From positions 31,279 through 95,278 of the forward strand of contig DKWV01000045.1 of NCBI GenBank assembly GCA_002491905.1: 64,000 bases of DNA, given 5' to 3'. Within the stretch, counting starts at the first letter, position 1. Each line of letters starts with the position of its first letter. A program made the position numbers and the translations under genes. The notes under the pieces were generated by a model. It ran no database searches and was not told where the DNA came from. It was given only the letters and a program-made list of their open reading frames with translations. This document shows, in pieces, positions 8,716 to 16,586 of this stretch. Origin of the DNA: Lachnospiraceae bacterium UBA7143. GTDB taxonomy: Bacteria > Bacillota > Clostridia > Lachnospirales > Lachnospiraceae.

Positions 8716-8850
8716 CATTTTGCCAACTGGGATTATGTAAGTCCTTTTTTCTTCTCTTATATGGATCATTGTGCGGATTAGGTCTTTCTCAAGTTCGATA
8801 GCATTCAGCTCTTCCTGACTTAAATCGAAATCTTTTTTAATTCTTTCCAT
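8716..8850 (-). pseudogene. Relic of an XRE-family (HigA-like) antitoxin gene (copy B)
   Basis: Starting at the ATG complement of 8848-8850, the frame reads MERIKKDFDLSQEELNAIEL and then EKDLIRTMIHIREEK, the usual lead-in to the helix-turn-helix of HigA-like antitoxins. One extra A in the following A-run shifts the frame; read through it the sequence continues GLT, a TAA in place of the expected Gln codon, then SQLAK. The gene is therefore doubly broken and ends in unrelated DNA. It shares the 8716-8766 part with the relic at 6268-6315. Confidence 0.6.
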
Positions 8851-8957
8851 GTAGGTATATCAATCATTCCTTTCTTCGCGCCATTTTTCCCGATATAAGC
8901 TCTTGCTTTCAGCTTTCTCTCCAAAACGGCCGAAATATGGTAAAATATCTGTGGGTA

Positions 8958-9008
8958 CTACCAAGATGGTAGGTGGTTAGCCTTCTCCGGAGGGACCGTG
9001 ACCCTCCG
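8958..9008 (+). ncRNA. Structured 5' leader of a type I toxin-like gene
   Basis: Two hairpins lie upstream of the small gene at 9057: CTACC/GGTAG (8958-8972) and CGGAGGG/CCCTCCG (8988-9008). With TAAAAT at 8941-8946 as a possible -10 box, transcription would start near 8952 and give a leader of about 100 nt. Long folded leaders that hide the ribosome site are common in type I toxin mRNAs; this role is inferred. Confidence 0.4.
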
Positions 9009-9056
9009 ATTACATAGAAACCTGTAAAGGAATCTGGGAAAGGAGGGCTGAGCCAT

Positions 9057-9155
9057 ATGGATATATTAGGACTTATTGCAGTGCTGAGTTTCGGCTTGAC
9101 CTGCTTTGGAATAGGGTATTCTTTTGGTAAGGATAGTAACAAGACACAGAAATAG
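9057..9155 (+). CDS. Putative holin-like/type I toxin peptide (32 residues)
   Basis: A 32-codon gene with AGGAGGG 10 nt upstream encodes MDILGLIAVLSFGLTCFGIG followed by a short polar tail with Lys residues. One hydrophobic helix plus a charged C-terminus is the layout of Fst/TxpA/holin-like type I toxins, which insert in the cytoplasmic membrane and are held in check by an antisense RNA. A hairpin terminator begins inside the stop codon. No antisense promoter could be fixed by eye. It lies in a patch of other toxin-antitoxin genes. It could instead be an unrelated small membrane protein. Confidence 0.6.
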   Translation: MDILGLIAVLSFGLTCFGIGYSFGKDSNKTQK

Positions 9156-9190
9156 CCGCCCCGGTCTGGTAAACTGAGCGGCTGTTTCTA
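9154..9190. terminator. Hairpin terminator of the small toxin-like gene
   Basis: AGCCGC (9154-9159) pairs with GCGGCT (9178-9183) and is followed by GTTTCT; the stem starts within the TAG stop codon. On the opposite strand the stem is followed by ATTTCT, so it could also serve an antisense transcript. Confidence 0.65.
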
Positions 9191-9212
9191 GCTTAACATT
9201 TATTGGGTATTC

Positions 9213-9275
9213 AAAGTTGTTCCGTGGAAAGAATGGTGTGGAATCAGAGATATTTTTGCCCATCAGTATTCAAAT
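9213..9275 (+). pseudogene. hepT fragment, 63 bp copy of 6078-6140
   Basis: 61 of 63 bases equal the hepT segment encoding KVVPWKEWCGIRDIFAHQYS with the RX4HXY toxin motif. No start codon or antitoxin gene accompanies it. The rest of 9156-9494 (about 340 bp) holds only this fragment and the promoter region of the MarR gene. Confidence 0.75.
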
Positions 9276-9417
9276 AAAAAAGGGGCAAACTAAATTAGCT
9301 GCGATAGTGGGGAAAATATATACTGTTAAAATCAATTCCCGTATAAAGTTGTCGCTGATATTGTCGGTGGAACAATGCATTTTCATTCTCGCAGGCAGAT
9401 TATGGAGGGGTTTTTAC

Positions 9418-9446
9418 TTGACAAGGGTTTTGGGGAAACATATAAT
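9418..9446 (+). promoter_or_regulatory. Consensus sigma-A promoter of the MarR gene
   Basis: TTGACA (9418-9423), a 17-nt spacer and TATAAT (9441-9446): both boxes match the consensus exactly. It stands 48 nt before the MarR start codon. Confidence 0.8.
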
Positions 9447-9494
9447 TGTTTGAAAACTAACTATTATAATGTGATGAGATTACGGAGGGTAATT

Positions 9495-9923
9495 ATGAAT
9501 GAAACACTTCACTATCTTCTCATGGTGAATCATCTGGCTTTCCAAAAGGCGCTGCTTATGGGAATCAGGGATACAAACCTGACATTAGGACAGCCTAAGA
9601 TACTTGACTATCTGAGAGACCATGATGGGGCAGTCCAGAAAGAAATTGCAGCAGCGTGTTATATTGAGCCTGCAACGCTGACGTCCATTTTGTCCGGCAT
9701 GGAAAATAAAAATCTGATCGTCCGCAGAATGCAGGGCAATAACCGCCGCAGTCTGTATGTATATCTGACCAAGCAGGGGAAGGAATTGGCGAAACAAGTG
9801 GAGTCAGAGTTTTGCAGGATCGAAGAACATGCTCTCAGGGAGTTTTCAGATGAGGAAAGAGCCTTGTTAAATGATTTTTTGATCCGAATAAAAGATAGCT
9901 TTGAGAAGAAAGAAGATTTGTGA
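9495..9923 (+). CDS. MarR-family transcriptional regulator
   Basis: 142 residues from the ATG at 9495, 5 nt after GGAGGG. A longer frame starting upstream would run through the promoter and is rejected. Winged-helix features are clear: LTLGQPKILDYLRDHDGAVQKEIA, then the recognition region ATLTSILSGMENKNLIVRR and the wing RMQGNNRRSLYVYLTKQGKEL. Such proteins are usually repressors released by small phenolic or drug ligands. The membrane protein gene that follows has a perfect palindrome over its -10 box, a likely target site. Confidence 0.92.
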   Translation: MNETLHYLLMVNHLAFQKALLMGIRDTNLTLGQPKILDYLRDHDGAVQKEIAAACYIEPATLTSILSGMENKNLIVRRMQGNNRRSLYVYLTKQGKELAKQVESEFCRIEEHALREFSDEERALLNDFLIRIKDSFEKKEDL

Positions 9924-9926
9924 TAC

Positions 9927-9974
9927 TTGACAGAAAATATTATGAGATATAAAATAATTAGAAGTCTAATTATT
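9927..9974 (+). promoter_or_regulatory. Promoter with overlapping MarR-type palindromic operator
   Basis: TTGACA (9927-9932), 17-nt spacer and TAAAAT (9950-9955) precede the membrane protein gene. A perfect inverted repeat, AATAATTAGA-AG-TCTAATTATT (9953-9974), overlaps the -10 box and start region. Its size and symmetry fit a MarR dimer, and the MarR gene ends 4 nt upstream of the -35 box, so local repression is a reasonable inference. Confidence 0.7.
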
Positions 9975-9998
9975 TGAATCACAAAGGAGATGTATCTC

Positions 9999-10652
9999 AT
10001 GACAAAAAGCGAAACAGTAAAACGTTATGTATTATTTATCATCAGTCTGTTCTTTGCCGCGCTCGGGGTGGCATTTACAAAGCGTGGGGAACTGGGCGTC
10101 TCCCCCATTTCTTCTGTTGCAAATGTGATGAGTTGTAAATTTGATGCCCTTTCTCTGGGAACATGGCTGATCATCTGGAATGGTATCCTGATTGTGGGAC
10201 AGATTGCAATATTGGGGAAACGATTTCAGCCAATACAAATTTTACAGGTGCCGGTGTCATTTCTCTTTGGCTGGTTTACCGATCTGGGAATGTGGATGGT
10301 GTCTTTCATTCCCGCAGATAGATATCCGGTTCGTCTGATTATGGTTATCGTTGGTGTTGTCATTCTCGGGTTCGGGATTTCCCTGTCGGTGATTGCGAAT
10401 GTGATTATGAATTCTGGTGAGGCGTTTGTGAAAGTAGTTTCAGATAAACTACATAAAGAATTTGGAAATGTAAAAATAGCATTTGATGTGTTCTGTGTTG
10501 TGTTGGCTTTGGTTTTGTCTCTTCTGTTTTTCCATTTCTCCATTGTGGGGACAAGGGAAGGGACGATCATTTCGGCTCTGCTGACAGGGGTTGTGGTGAA
10601 ATTTTTCAGCGGCAAGTTGAAACAGCCGTTAGAGGTTGCGCTGAAAGCTTAA
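9999..10652 (+). CDS. YczE/YitT-type (DUF6198-like) integral membrane protein
   Basis: 217 residues from the ATG at 9999, 11 nt after AAAGGAG; the ATG at 9990 overlaps that site. Five to six membrane segments are visible. The N-terminal motif ALGVAFTKRGELGVSPISSVANV is characteristic of the YczE/YyaS/YitT group, whose biochemical role is unknown. It is probably controlled by the MarR protein encoded just upstream. Confidence 0.75.
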   Translation: MTKSETVKRYVLFIISLFFAALGVAFTKRGELGVSPISSVANVMSCKFDALSLGTWLIIWNGILIVGQIAILGKRFQPIQILQVPVSFLFGWFTDLGMWMVSFIPADRYPVRLIMVIVGVVILGFGISLSVIANVIMNSGEAFVKVVSDKLHKEFGNVKIAFDVFCVVLALVLSLLFFHFSIVGTREGTIISALLTGVVVKFFSGKLKQPLEVALKA

Positions 10653-10730
10653 AGAGCATTGTGTGAAACGGAAGATTCTTACAGGAAACGAATATGGATC
10701 GATTTCATTAGATAAAGGCGGTGTAATACT

Positions 10731-11711
10731 ATGCAATACAAAAGCAGGATTGGAATCAGGAGGATGGCGGGACTGCTTTCTGTTCTTTTGGCGGCAGGTC
10801 TTAACGGATGCGGTGAAACGGAAGCGGAGGAAAGCATGCAGATGAATGTTGAGCAGGCAGAGGCTGTTCCGGCTTTTACCGAAACAGAAGAATCAGAAGG
10901 CGGGCAGGCAAAGGAAGAGGAGAAGGAATCTGCCGCGATGGAACAGGAAACGGCGAACGAGAGCATGGAAGGGGAGAAAAAAATGCCGCCTGAGGGCTGG
11001 GAACTGGTATTTGACTCGCCGGAATGGGGACTCTCTTTTGGGGAACCGGGCACGCAGCCAGAGGGGAATGCGTCTGCGGAAGATCTGGCCTGGTATGACG
11101 GATACTATGTGGGGAGCGACAGTGAAAAAGTGTTATATCTTACCTTTGACTGTGGATATGAAAACGGCAATACGCAGCCAATTTTAGATGCGCTGAAAAA
11201 GCATGATGCAAAAGCGACTTTTTTTGTGGTGGGACATTTTTTAGAGGCGGCGCCTGATCTGGTGATACAAATGACAGAAGACGGACATACCGTGGGAAAC
11301 CATACCTATCATCATCCGGATATGTCAACCATTTCCACTTTGGAGGAGTTTCAAAAGGAACTGGACGACGTGGCAAATTTGTTCCGGGAGGTGACGGGAG
11401 AAGAATTAGCGCCTTATTACCGTCCGCCACAGGGGAAATGCAATGCGGAAAATATTAAGATGGCGCAGCAATTGGGATATACAACGATTTTTTGGAGTCT
11501 TGCTTATGTGGACTGGAATCAGGACGATCAGCCGGACCATGAGGAGGCTTTTGAAAAATTAACCACCCGTGTTCATCCGGGTGCTATTGTGCTGCTTCAC
11601 AACACATCCCGGACAAACGGGGAGATTCTGGATGAATTGTTGACCAGATGGGAGGAAATGGGGTACCGGTTTGCTCCGCTGTCAGAGCTTACGGGAAAGA
11701 CTGACTTTTGA
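10731..11711 (+). CDS. PdaA-like polysaccharide deacetylase lipoprotein
   Basis: 326 residues. A lipobox (AAGLNGCG, Cys about residue 27) is followed by an acidic linker (about 30-90) and a NodB deacetylase domain. Motifs: TFDCGYENG (motif 1, Asp base), HTYHHPDMS (metal-binding His pair), YRPPQGKCN (motif 3), FWSLAYVDW (motif 4) and LLHNTSRTN (motif 5, catalytic His). The TFD-x-GYE variant and length resemble PdaA/PdaC-type N-acetylmuramic acid or GlcNAc deacetylases acting on peptidoglycan. It would act on the outer face of the membrane. Start chosen 12 nt after AAAGGCGG. Confidence 0.85.
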   Translation: MQYKSRIGIRRMAGLLSVLLAAGLNGCGETEAEESMQMNVEQAEAVPAFTETEESEGGQAKEEEKESAAMEQETANESMEGEKKMPPEGWELVFDSPEWGLSFGEPGTQPEGNASAEDLAWYDGYYVGSDSEKVLYLTFDCGYENGNTQPILDALKKHDAKATFFVVGHFLEAAPDLVIQMTEDGHTVGNHTYHHPDMSTISTLEEFQKELDDVANLFREVTGEELAPYYRPPQGKCNAENIKMAQQLGYTTIFWSLAYVDWNQDDQPDHEEAFEKLTTRVHPGAIVLLHNTSRTNGEILDELLTRWEEMGYRFAPLSELTGKTDF

Positions 11712-11824
11712 CAGACATTAAAATATACAGCTTGATTGACCTTGCGGCGGGCAGACGGGTCTTTATCCCATAATGCGCAAGCAAGATTTGGGACGTGAGC
11801 AGCAATAATGGGAAAAACGTATAC

Positions 11825-12562
11825 TTATTTTTGCCTCACCCTGCTTTTCTCTTTTTGATAAATAAAAATACTCATACCGATCATGGCAAGAAACATTAAA
11901 ATTGCGATGATAAAAGATTCTCTGTTTTTAAGCTGGCCGCCCGCTTCCGAATTGATCAGTACATCCCAGACAGCGCCGACACCCCAGAAAAACGGAAAGA
12001 TGGAAAAAAGATTGCGAGTGATATCAAATATCCCGACATACATGATTCCCACAAAAAACAGCTTTGTAAATTCCGGTTGAAAGCCCGCATGGTGCAGGCT
12101 GTAGAAAGCAGCGGTGAGGAAGACGGAAGGTAACATACCAAACGCCCGCTCAAATTCATAACGTAGAAATCCGTAGATAAAGATCATTTCAAATATTCCG
12201 GCAGCAAAAATGTAGGTAATGGCATAAAAGGAATCAGTGGAAAAAAGTATTGGTTCTGTAGTTTCACTGATAAATATGCCTAATAGAGAAGCGGCTGCGA
12301 TTACATTTATAATTAAACTGGCCAAAAGCTTATCCTTATGCAGTCCCAGGACGGATAAGCTTTTCTCTTTTACGATTACTATATAGTAGACAGGTAGAAA
12401 AAAACCTAAAAGCAAAATCATAAAGACATCCCGCAATATAATATTTACCAACTCATTGTGGAATATTGTCATAGCTGCACTTGACAGAATCATCAGGATA
12501 CCGCAAAAAAGTGCGAATACATTCTCTTTATCTATCGTAATATGGAAATATTTATTCTGCAT
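11825..12562 (-). CDS. CPBP-family intramembrane protein with degenerate protease motif
   Basis: 245 residues from the ATG at 12562, after GAGGAG. Seven or so membrane segments. The C-terminal half resembles the CPBP (Abi/Rce1) domain: FYSLHH fits the second motif (FxxxH), but where active members have EExxxR this protein reads FEMIFIYG, keeping one Glu and losing the Arg. It may therefore be inactive as a protease. Its start lies inside the end of the PadR gene (11-nt overlap), so the two are translationally coupled and probably co-regulated. Confidence 0.65.
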   Translation of the reverse strand: MQNKYFHITIDKENVFALFCGILMILSSAAMTIFHNELVNIILRDVFMILLLGFFLPVYYIVIVKEKSLSVLGLHKDKLLASLIINVIAAASLLGIFISETTEPILFSTDSFYAITYIFAAGIFEMIFIYGFLRYEFERAFGMLPSVFLTAAFYSLHHAGFQPEFTKLFFVGIMYVGIFDITRNLFSIFPFFWGVGAVWDVLINSEAGGQLKNRESFIIAILMFLAMIGMSIFIYQKEKSRVRQK

Positions 12563-13097
12563 GGTTTTTCTCCTCATATACCGACAATAATCTCTGTGTT
12601 CCGGTGATTTCAGCGTTTACAATGTCAGTCATACGTCTGACATTTGCCACATGGATCGCGGGAACTTTTGAGGTCCATGTGGTATTGTCCTGTTTGCGAA
12701 TGCCCTCAAGGTATGCCTGCAGGATTTGTAATCTTTCTTTCAGCAGGGTTATAGCCTCTTCCTTTTCTAAAATATGCATAAGAAATGCAGATATCGTAAA
12801 AATGTTGGTATCATAATCAAACTGCACAATGGATGTCCGGATAGTCTCCTTTAATTCCATTTTTCCTTTTGCAGTTAAAGAATAGATTGTTCGCTCCGGC
12901 ATATTACCGACTTTTTCTACGGTGCCCAGGAGCAATTCTCTTTTTTCCAAATTTTTTAAGGTGGTGTAAACGGTAGAATCGGCGATGTAAAACCACCATT
13001 GAATGTTCATATCATTTAGTATTTTTGTAATTTCGTAGGCATTCAACGGTTTGTCATAGATCAGTCCCATAAGTAGAGTTGCAGATTTTGACAGCAT
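12552..13097 (-). CDS. PadR-family transcriptional regulator
   Basis: 181 residues from the ATG at 13097, 8 nt after GAAAGGAAT; a TTG 24 nt further upstream is not supported. The N-terminal winged helix (ILNDMNIQWWFYIADSTVYTTLKNLEKRELL) has the PadR pattern with YTTLKNLE as recognition helix, and the C-terminal half forms the helical dimer arm. AT-rich inverted sequence TACT-N10-AGTA directly upstream (about 13124-13141) could be its operator. It heads a two-gene operon with the CPBP protein. Confidence 0.85.
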   Translation of the reverse strand: MLSKSATLLMGLIYDKPLNAYEITKILNDMNIQWWFYIADSTVYTTLKNLEKRELLLGTVEKVGNMPERTIYSLTAKGKMELKETIRTSIVQFDYDTNIFTISAFLMHILEKEEAITLLKERLQILQAYLEGIRKQDNTTWTSKVPAIHVANVRRMTDIVNAEITGTQRLLSVYEEKNHAE

Positions 13098-13295
13098 TTT
13101 TTTGTAATTCCTTTCTATCAATATACTACTTTATATATATAGTACTTTAATATAATAGCAATATTGGAATAAATGTTCAAGTATTTTCTAAGGATTTTTT
13201 GATCTGACGGAGACATTGACTTTTTTGCGGCCCGGACATAAACTTTAACTAAATGAAAGGACATCGCGAAATTATTCAGGTACAGGAGGATCAGC

Positions 13296-14681
13296 ATGGG
13301 AATTTCAGCAGGATTCATGGTGCCCCATCCGCCGCTCATTATACCCGATGTGGGCAGGGGTGAGGAAAAGAAAATTCAGAAGACGATTGATGCATACCAA
13401 AGAGCGGCGGAGAAAATCGGCCGTCTGCAGCCGGAGACGATCGTGCTCCTGTCACCGCACCAGACCCTGTATGCGGATTATTTCCATATATCGCCCGGAC
13501 AGGGTGCAAGGGGTGACTTTGGACAGTTTCGCGCCAGCCGGGTTTCTATGGAAGTTTCCTATGACACGGAATTTGTCCGTGTGCTGTGCGAGGCTGCACA
13601 GGAGGCCGGTTTACAGGCGGGAACCCTGGGAGAGCGGGAGCGGAAGCTGGATCATGGGACTATGGTTCCTTTGTATTTCGTAAATCAGTACTGGACAGGC
13701 TACCGATTGGTGAGGATTGGCTTGTCGGGTTTACCGCTGACGGCGCACTATCGGCTGGGACAGTGCATCCAAGCGGCAGCACAGTCTCTTGGGCGCAATA
13801 CGGTGGTGATTGCCAGCGGCGATTTGTCCCATAAGCTGACGGAGGACGGACCCTACGGTTATCAGAAGGAGGGGCCCGCCTATGACGCGCGGATCATGGA
13901 TGTGATGGGCAGGGGCGCTTTTGGGGAACTGCTGGAATTTTCGGAAGATTTCTGCGAAAAGGCGGCGGAGTGCGGACATCGCTCCTTTACCATTATGGCG
14001 GGTGCATTTGACCGGATCGGTGTGGAGACAGAGCAGCTTTCCTACGAGGGACCTTTCGGGGTGGGGTATGGCGTCTGTGCCTATCAAGCCTGCGGTAATG
14101 ACGAGACACGCAATTTTCTGGAACAGTATGAAAAGAAGGAGCGGCTGGCGCTTCTTGCCAGACGGGAACGGGAAGACCCTTATGTCAGACTGGCAAGACA
14201 CACCATAGAGGCGTTCACAGGGACGGGGAAGCTTCCTGAAATGCCCCGGGAATTGCCGGAGGAATTGTATCACAGCAGGGCTGGTGCGTTTGTATCTCTG
14301 AAGGAGGACGGAAAGCTCAGGGGCTGTATCGGAACCATTCATGCGGTCAGAGAATCTCTTGCGGAAGAAATCATGTACAATGCCGTGAGCGCCTGTTCGG
14401 AGGATCCCAGGTTCTCTCCTGTGGAAAGTTGGGAGGTGGAGCGCCTGACGATCAGCGTTGACGTGCTGGGGGAGACGGAGAAGATTTCTTCACCGGAGGA
14501 ACTGGATGTGACCCGATACGGAGTCATCGTGACAAGAGGCGCAAGACGCGGGCTGCTGCTGCCGAACCTGGAGGGCGTGGACACGGTAGAGCAGCAGATT
14601 GCCATAGCGAAGCAGAAGGCGGGTATCAAAGATTATGAGAGCGTGGAACTGGAACGTTTTGAAGTAATACGGCACCACTGA
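13296..14681 (+). CDS. AmmeMemoRadiSam proteins B and A fused (MEMO-AMMECR1)
   Basis: 461 residues. Residues about 1-270 are a MEMO/class III extradiol dioxygenase-like domain (MVPHPPLIIP, LLSPHQ, VIASGDLSHKL carrying putative metal-binding His residues). Residues about 290-460 are an AMMECR1 domain (GAFVSLKEDGKLRGCIGTI, SVDVLGETE, RRGLLLPNLEGV). The radical SAM partner follows 20 nt downstream. The three-part AmmeMemoRadiSam set is widespread in archaea and anaerobic bacteria and its substrate is not established. The start follows AGGAGGATCAGC. Confidence 0.9.
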   Translation: MGISAGFMVPHPPLIIPDVGRGEEKKIQKTIDAYQRAAEKIGRLQPETIVLLSPHQTLYADYFHISPGQGARGDFGQFRASRVSMEVSYDTEFVRVLCEAAQEAGLQAGTLGERERKLDHGTMVPLYFVNQYWTGYRLVRIGLSGLPLTAHYRLGQCIQAAAQSLGRNTVVIASGDLSHKLTEDGPYGYQKEGPAYDARIMDVMGRGAFGELLEFSEDFCEKAAECGHRSFTIMAGAFDRIGVETEQLSYEGPFGVGYGVCAYQACGNDETRNFLEQYEKKERLALLARREREDPYVRLARHTIEAFTGTGKLPEMPRELPEELYHSRAGAFVSLKEDGKLRGCIGTIHAVRESLAEEIMYNAVSACSEDPRFSPVESWEVERLTISVDVLGETEKISSPEELDVTRYGVIVTRGARRGLLLPNLEGVDTVEQQIAIAKQKAGIKDYESVELERFEVIRHH

Positions 14682-14701
14682 TGAACAGGGGTTGATTTTT
14701 T

Positions 14702-15538
14702 ATGAAAACAATTTGTCAGGTATGTATGCATCATTGTGCCTTAGAGCCCGGACAGACGGGATTGTGCAGGGCCAGAAAAAACAAGGGCGGGGAAATTGTC
14801 TGCGATAATTACGGTTTGATCACTTCCTGTGCGCTGGATCCCATTGAAAAAAAGCCTCTGTATGATTTTCATCCGGGAAGCATGATCCTGTCCGTGGGTA
14901 GCTTCGGCTGTAACCTCAGATGCCCTTTTTGCCAGAATCATGAGATTTCCATGACGGACGCAAGGAGCCTTGATGTGGAGGAGGTCTCCCCCGGACAGCT
15001 TGCGGATACGGCGCTCCTATGGAAGGAACAGAAAAAGGCAGGGAACATCGGCGTGGCCTATACCTATAATGAACCCGTGGTGGGCTGGGAGTTTGTTCGT
15101 GATACGGCCCGTCTGGTGAGAGAATATGGTATGCTGAATGTGCTTGTGACGAACGGTACAGCCTCACTTGAGGTGCTGGAGGAGCTGCTGCCGTGGATAG
15201 ACGCCATGAACATTGATCTGAAGGGATTTCGTGAGGAGTATTATCGGAAACTTGGCGGGGATCTGGAGACGGTTAAGGCCTTTATCGCGAGGGCTGTGGA
15301 AAGCTGTCATGTGGAACTGACTACGCTGATTGTACCGGGAGAAAACGATTCTCCTGAAGATATGGAGGCGCAGGCCAAATGGATTTCCGGTTTACGTCCG
15401 ACAATTCCTCTCCATATCACCCGCTTTTTCCCGCGGTACCGCATGAGAGACAGAGAAGCTACGGATGTGGAGCTGCTGTACCGCCTTGTCGGGACGGCCG
15501 GTAAATATCTGGAAAAGGTGTATGTGGGGAACGTGTGA
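14702..15538 (+). CDS. AmmeMemoRadiSam system radical SAM enzyme
   Basis: 278 residues. The N-terminus is Cys-rich (ICQVCMHHC and GLCRAR), then CNLRCPFC gives the CX3CX2C cluster site at Cys70, Cys74 and Cys77. GVAYTYNEPVV and the later barrel strands match the AmrS/PflA-like group. It binds a 4Fe-4S cluster and S-adenosylmethionine; the reaction is unknown. It is cotranscribed with the fused B/A protein, its expected partner. The start is 8 nt after AGGGGTTGA. Confidence 0.92.
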   Translation: MKTICQVCMHHCALEPGQTGLCRARKNKGGEIVCDNYGLITSCALDPIEKKPLYDFHPGSMILSVGSFGCNLRCPFCQNHEISMTDARSLDVEEVSPGQLADTALLWKEQKKAGNIGVAYTYNEPVVGWEFVRDTARLVREYGMLNVLVTNGTASLEVLEELLPWIDAMNIDLKGFREEYYRKLGGDLETVKAFIARAVESCHVELTTLIVPGENDSPEDMEAQAKWISGLRPTIPLHITRFFPRYRMRDREATDVELLYRLVGTAGKYLEKVYVGNV

Positions 15539-15649
15539 CGGGAAAAACATGCGGATAGACAAAAGGCATCCTTCTAGTATGAATATAGAGAAAAAGCGGC
15601 GCAGGATGAAACAACAGATGATATGGACACAGAAAATTCACAAAAAATA

Positions 15650-15691
15650 TTAGCACTCTCTATTGACGAGTGCTAATATGAGTGTTATAAC
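15650..15691 (+). promoter_or_regulatory. CIRCE operator and promoter of hsp20
   Basis: TTAGCACTC-N9-GAGTGCTAA (15650-15676) is a perfect CIRCE inverted repeat, the binding site of the heat-shock repressor HrcA. Its right half overlaps a promoter with TTGACG (15663-15668), 17-nt spacer and TATAAC (15686-15691). The hsp20 leader of about 110 nt follows. HrcA itself is not in the window. Confidence 0.95.
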
Positions 15692-15807
15692 ATATTTAGA
15701 ACAGATGGAACGAAGGAATAAATCAGAAGAGAGATGTTCCTTTCCGGATGTCCGCAGTTTCAATTAACAGGTTAATTTTAGTTTCATAGAAAAAGGAGCG
15801 ATGACTT

Positions 15808-16281
15808 ATGATGACACCTAGTATTTTTGGAGAAAATTTATTTGACGATTTCTTTGATGATCTTTTTGATTTTCCTGTGTTCGATGATAAGGCAATGCAG
15901 AAAGCACAGAGAAAACTGTATGGGCGCCATGCGGCGAACATGATGAAAACAGATGTACGTGAGCACGATGACCACTATGAGGTAGATATTGATCTGCCCG
16001 GTTTCAGGAAAGACGAGCTGTCTCTGGAACTGAACGACGGATATCTGGTAATCAGCGCGGCAAAGGGGCTTGATAAGGATGAGAAGGAAAAGAAAAGTGG
16101 AAAATTCGTCCGTCAGGAGCGTTATGCAGGCAGCATGAGCAGGTCTTTCTATGTCGGCGAAGATGTAAAGCAGGAAGATATTCATGCGAAGTATGAAAGC
16201 GGGGTATTGAAATTGAGTATTCCGAAGGCAGAAAAGGATAAACCGAAGATTGAAGAAAAGAAATATATTGCCATTGAGTAA
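15808..16281 (+). CDS. Hsp20/alpha-crystallin small heat-shock protein
   Basis: 157 residues, with AAAGGAG about 10 nt upstream; the second ATG (15811) is an equally possible start. An acidic Phe/Asp-rich N-terminus (FDDFFDDLFDFP) precedes the alpha-crystallin domain (about 45-145): YEVDIDLPGFRKDELSLEL, the loop KEKKSGKFVRQER, and the conserved GVLKLSIPK near the C-terminus. It is an ATP-independent holdase that keeps unfolding proteins soluble. Control by HrcA is indicated by the CIRCE site. It has its own terminator. Confidence 0.95.
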   Translation: MMTPSIFGENLFDDFFDDLFDFPVFDDKAMQKAQRKLYGRHAANMMKTDVREHDDHYEVDIDLPGFRKDELSLELNDGYLVISAAKGLDKDEKEKKSGKFVRQERYAGSMSRSFYVGEDVKQEDIHAKYESGVLKLSIPKAEKDKPKIEEKKYIAIE

Positions 16282-16296
16282 CAGGCAAAACACGTA

Positions 16297-16342
16297 ACAG
16301 GCAGGGGACATGACAGGTTCCCTGCCTGTCTGCTTTTTCTTT
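16297..16342 (+). terminator. Rho-independent terminator of hsp20
   Basis: ACAGGCAGGG (16297-16306) pairs perfectly with CCCTGCCTGT (16320-16329), followed by CTGCTTTTTCTTT. Confidence 0.88.
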
Positions 16343-16586
16343 ATGATCCAAATCCCATGTATTTGAAAGATTCTTCAGAATTTTCCCTGTAAAATTATGA
16401 CCTCCATACCGAAGGAAATGGCGAATGTCCTGACTGATGTTTTTGCCAGAAAATTGACGTTCCTGCCAGATGCCTTGTTTTTCGGACGAAAACAATTATA
16501 ATTAAATGAAATTTTCGGCGGGAGGAGATTGACAGGATATGCCGGAAGGGGTATGCAGGACGAGCCGGAGGAATAAGGAGGACACA

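Larger units (their letters stand above)
8508..9056. other. Gene-poor interval with XRE relic and type I toxin leader
   Basis: About 550 bp without an intact gene. It contains, on the minus strand, the decayed start of an XRE antitoxin (8716-8850), then a likely promoter element TAAAAT at 8941 and the structured leader of the small toxin-like gene at 9057. Nothing else codes convincingly in either strand. Confidence 0.5.

Noticed and set aside
13118..13339. 73-codon minus-strand frame between PadR and the AmmeMemoRadiSam gene
   Set aside because: It covers the promoter of the PadR gene and the start of the fused B/A gene, without a ribosome site or recognisable domain.
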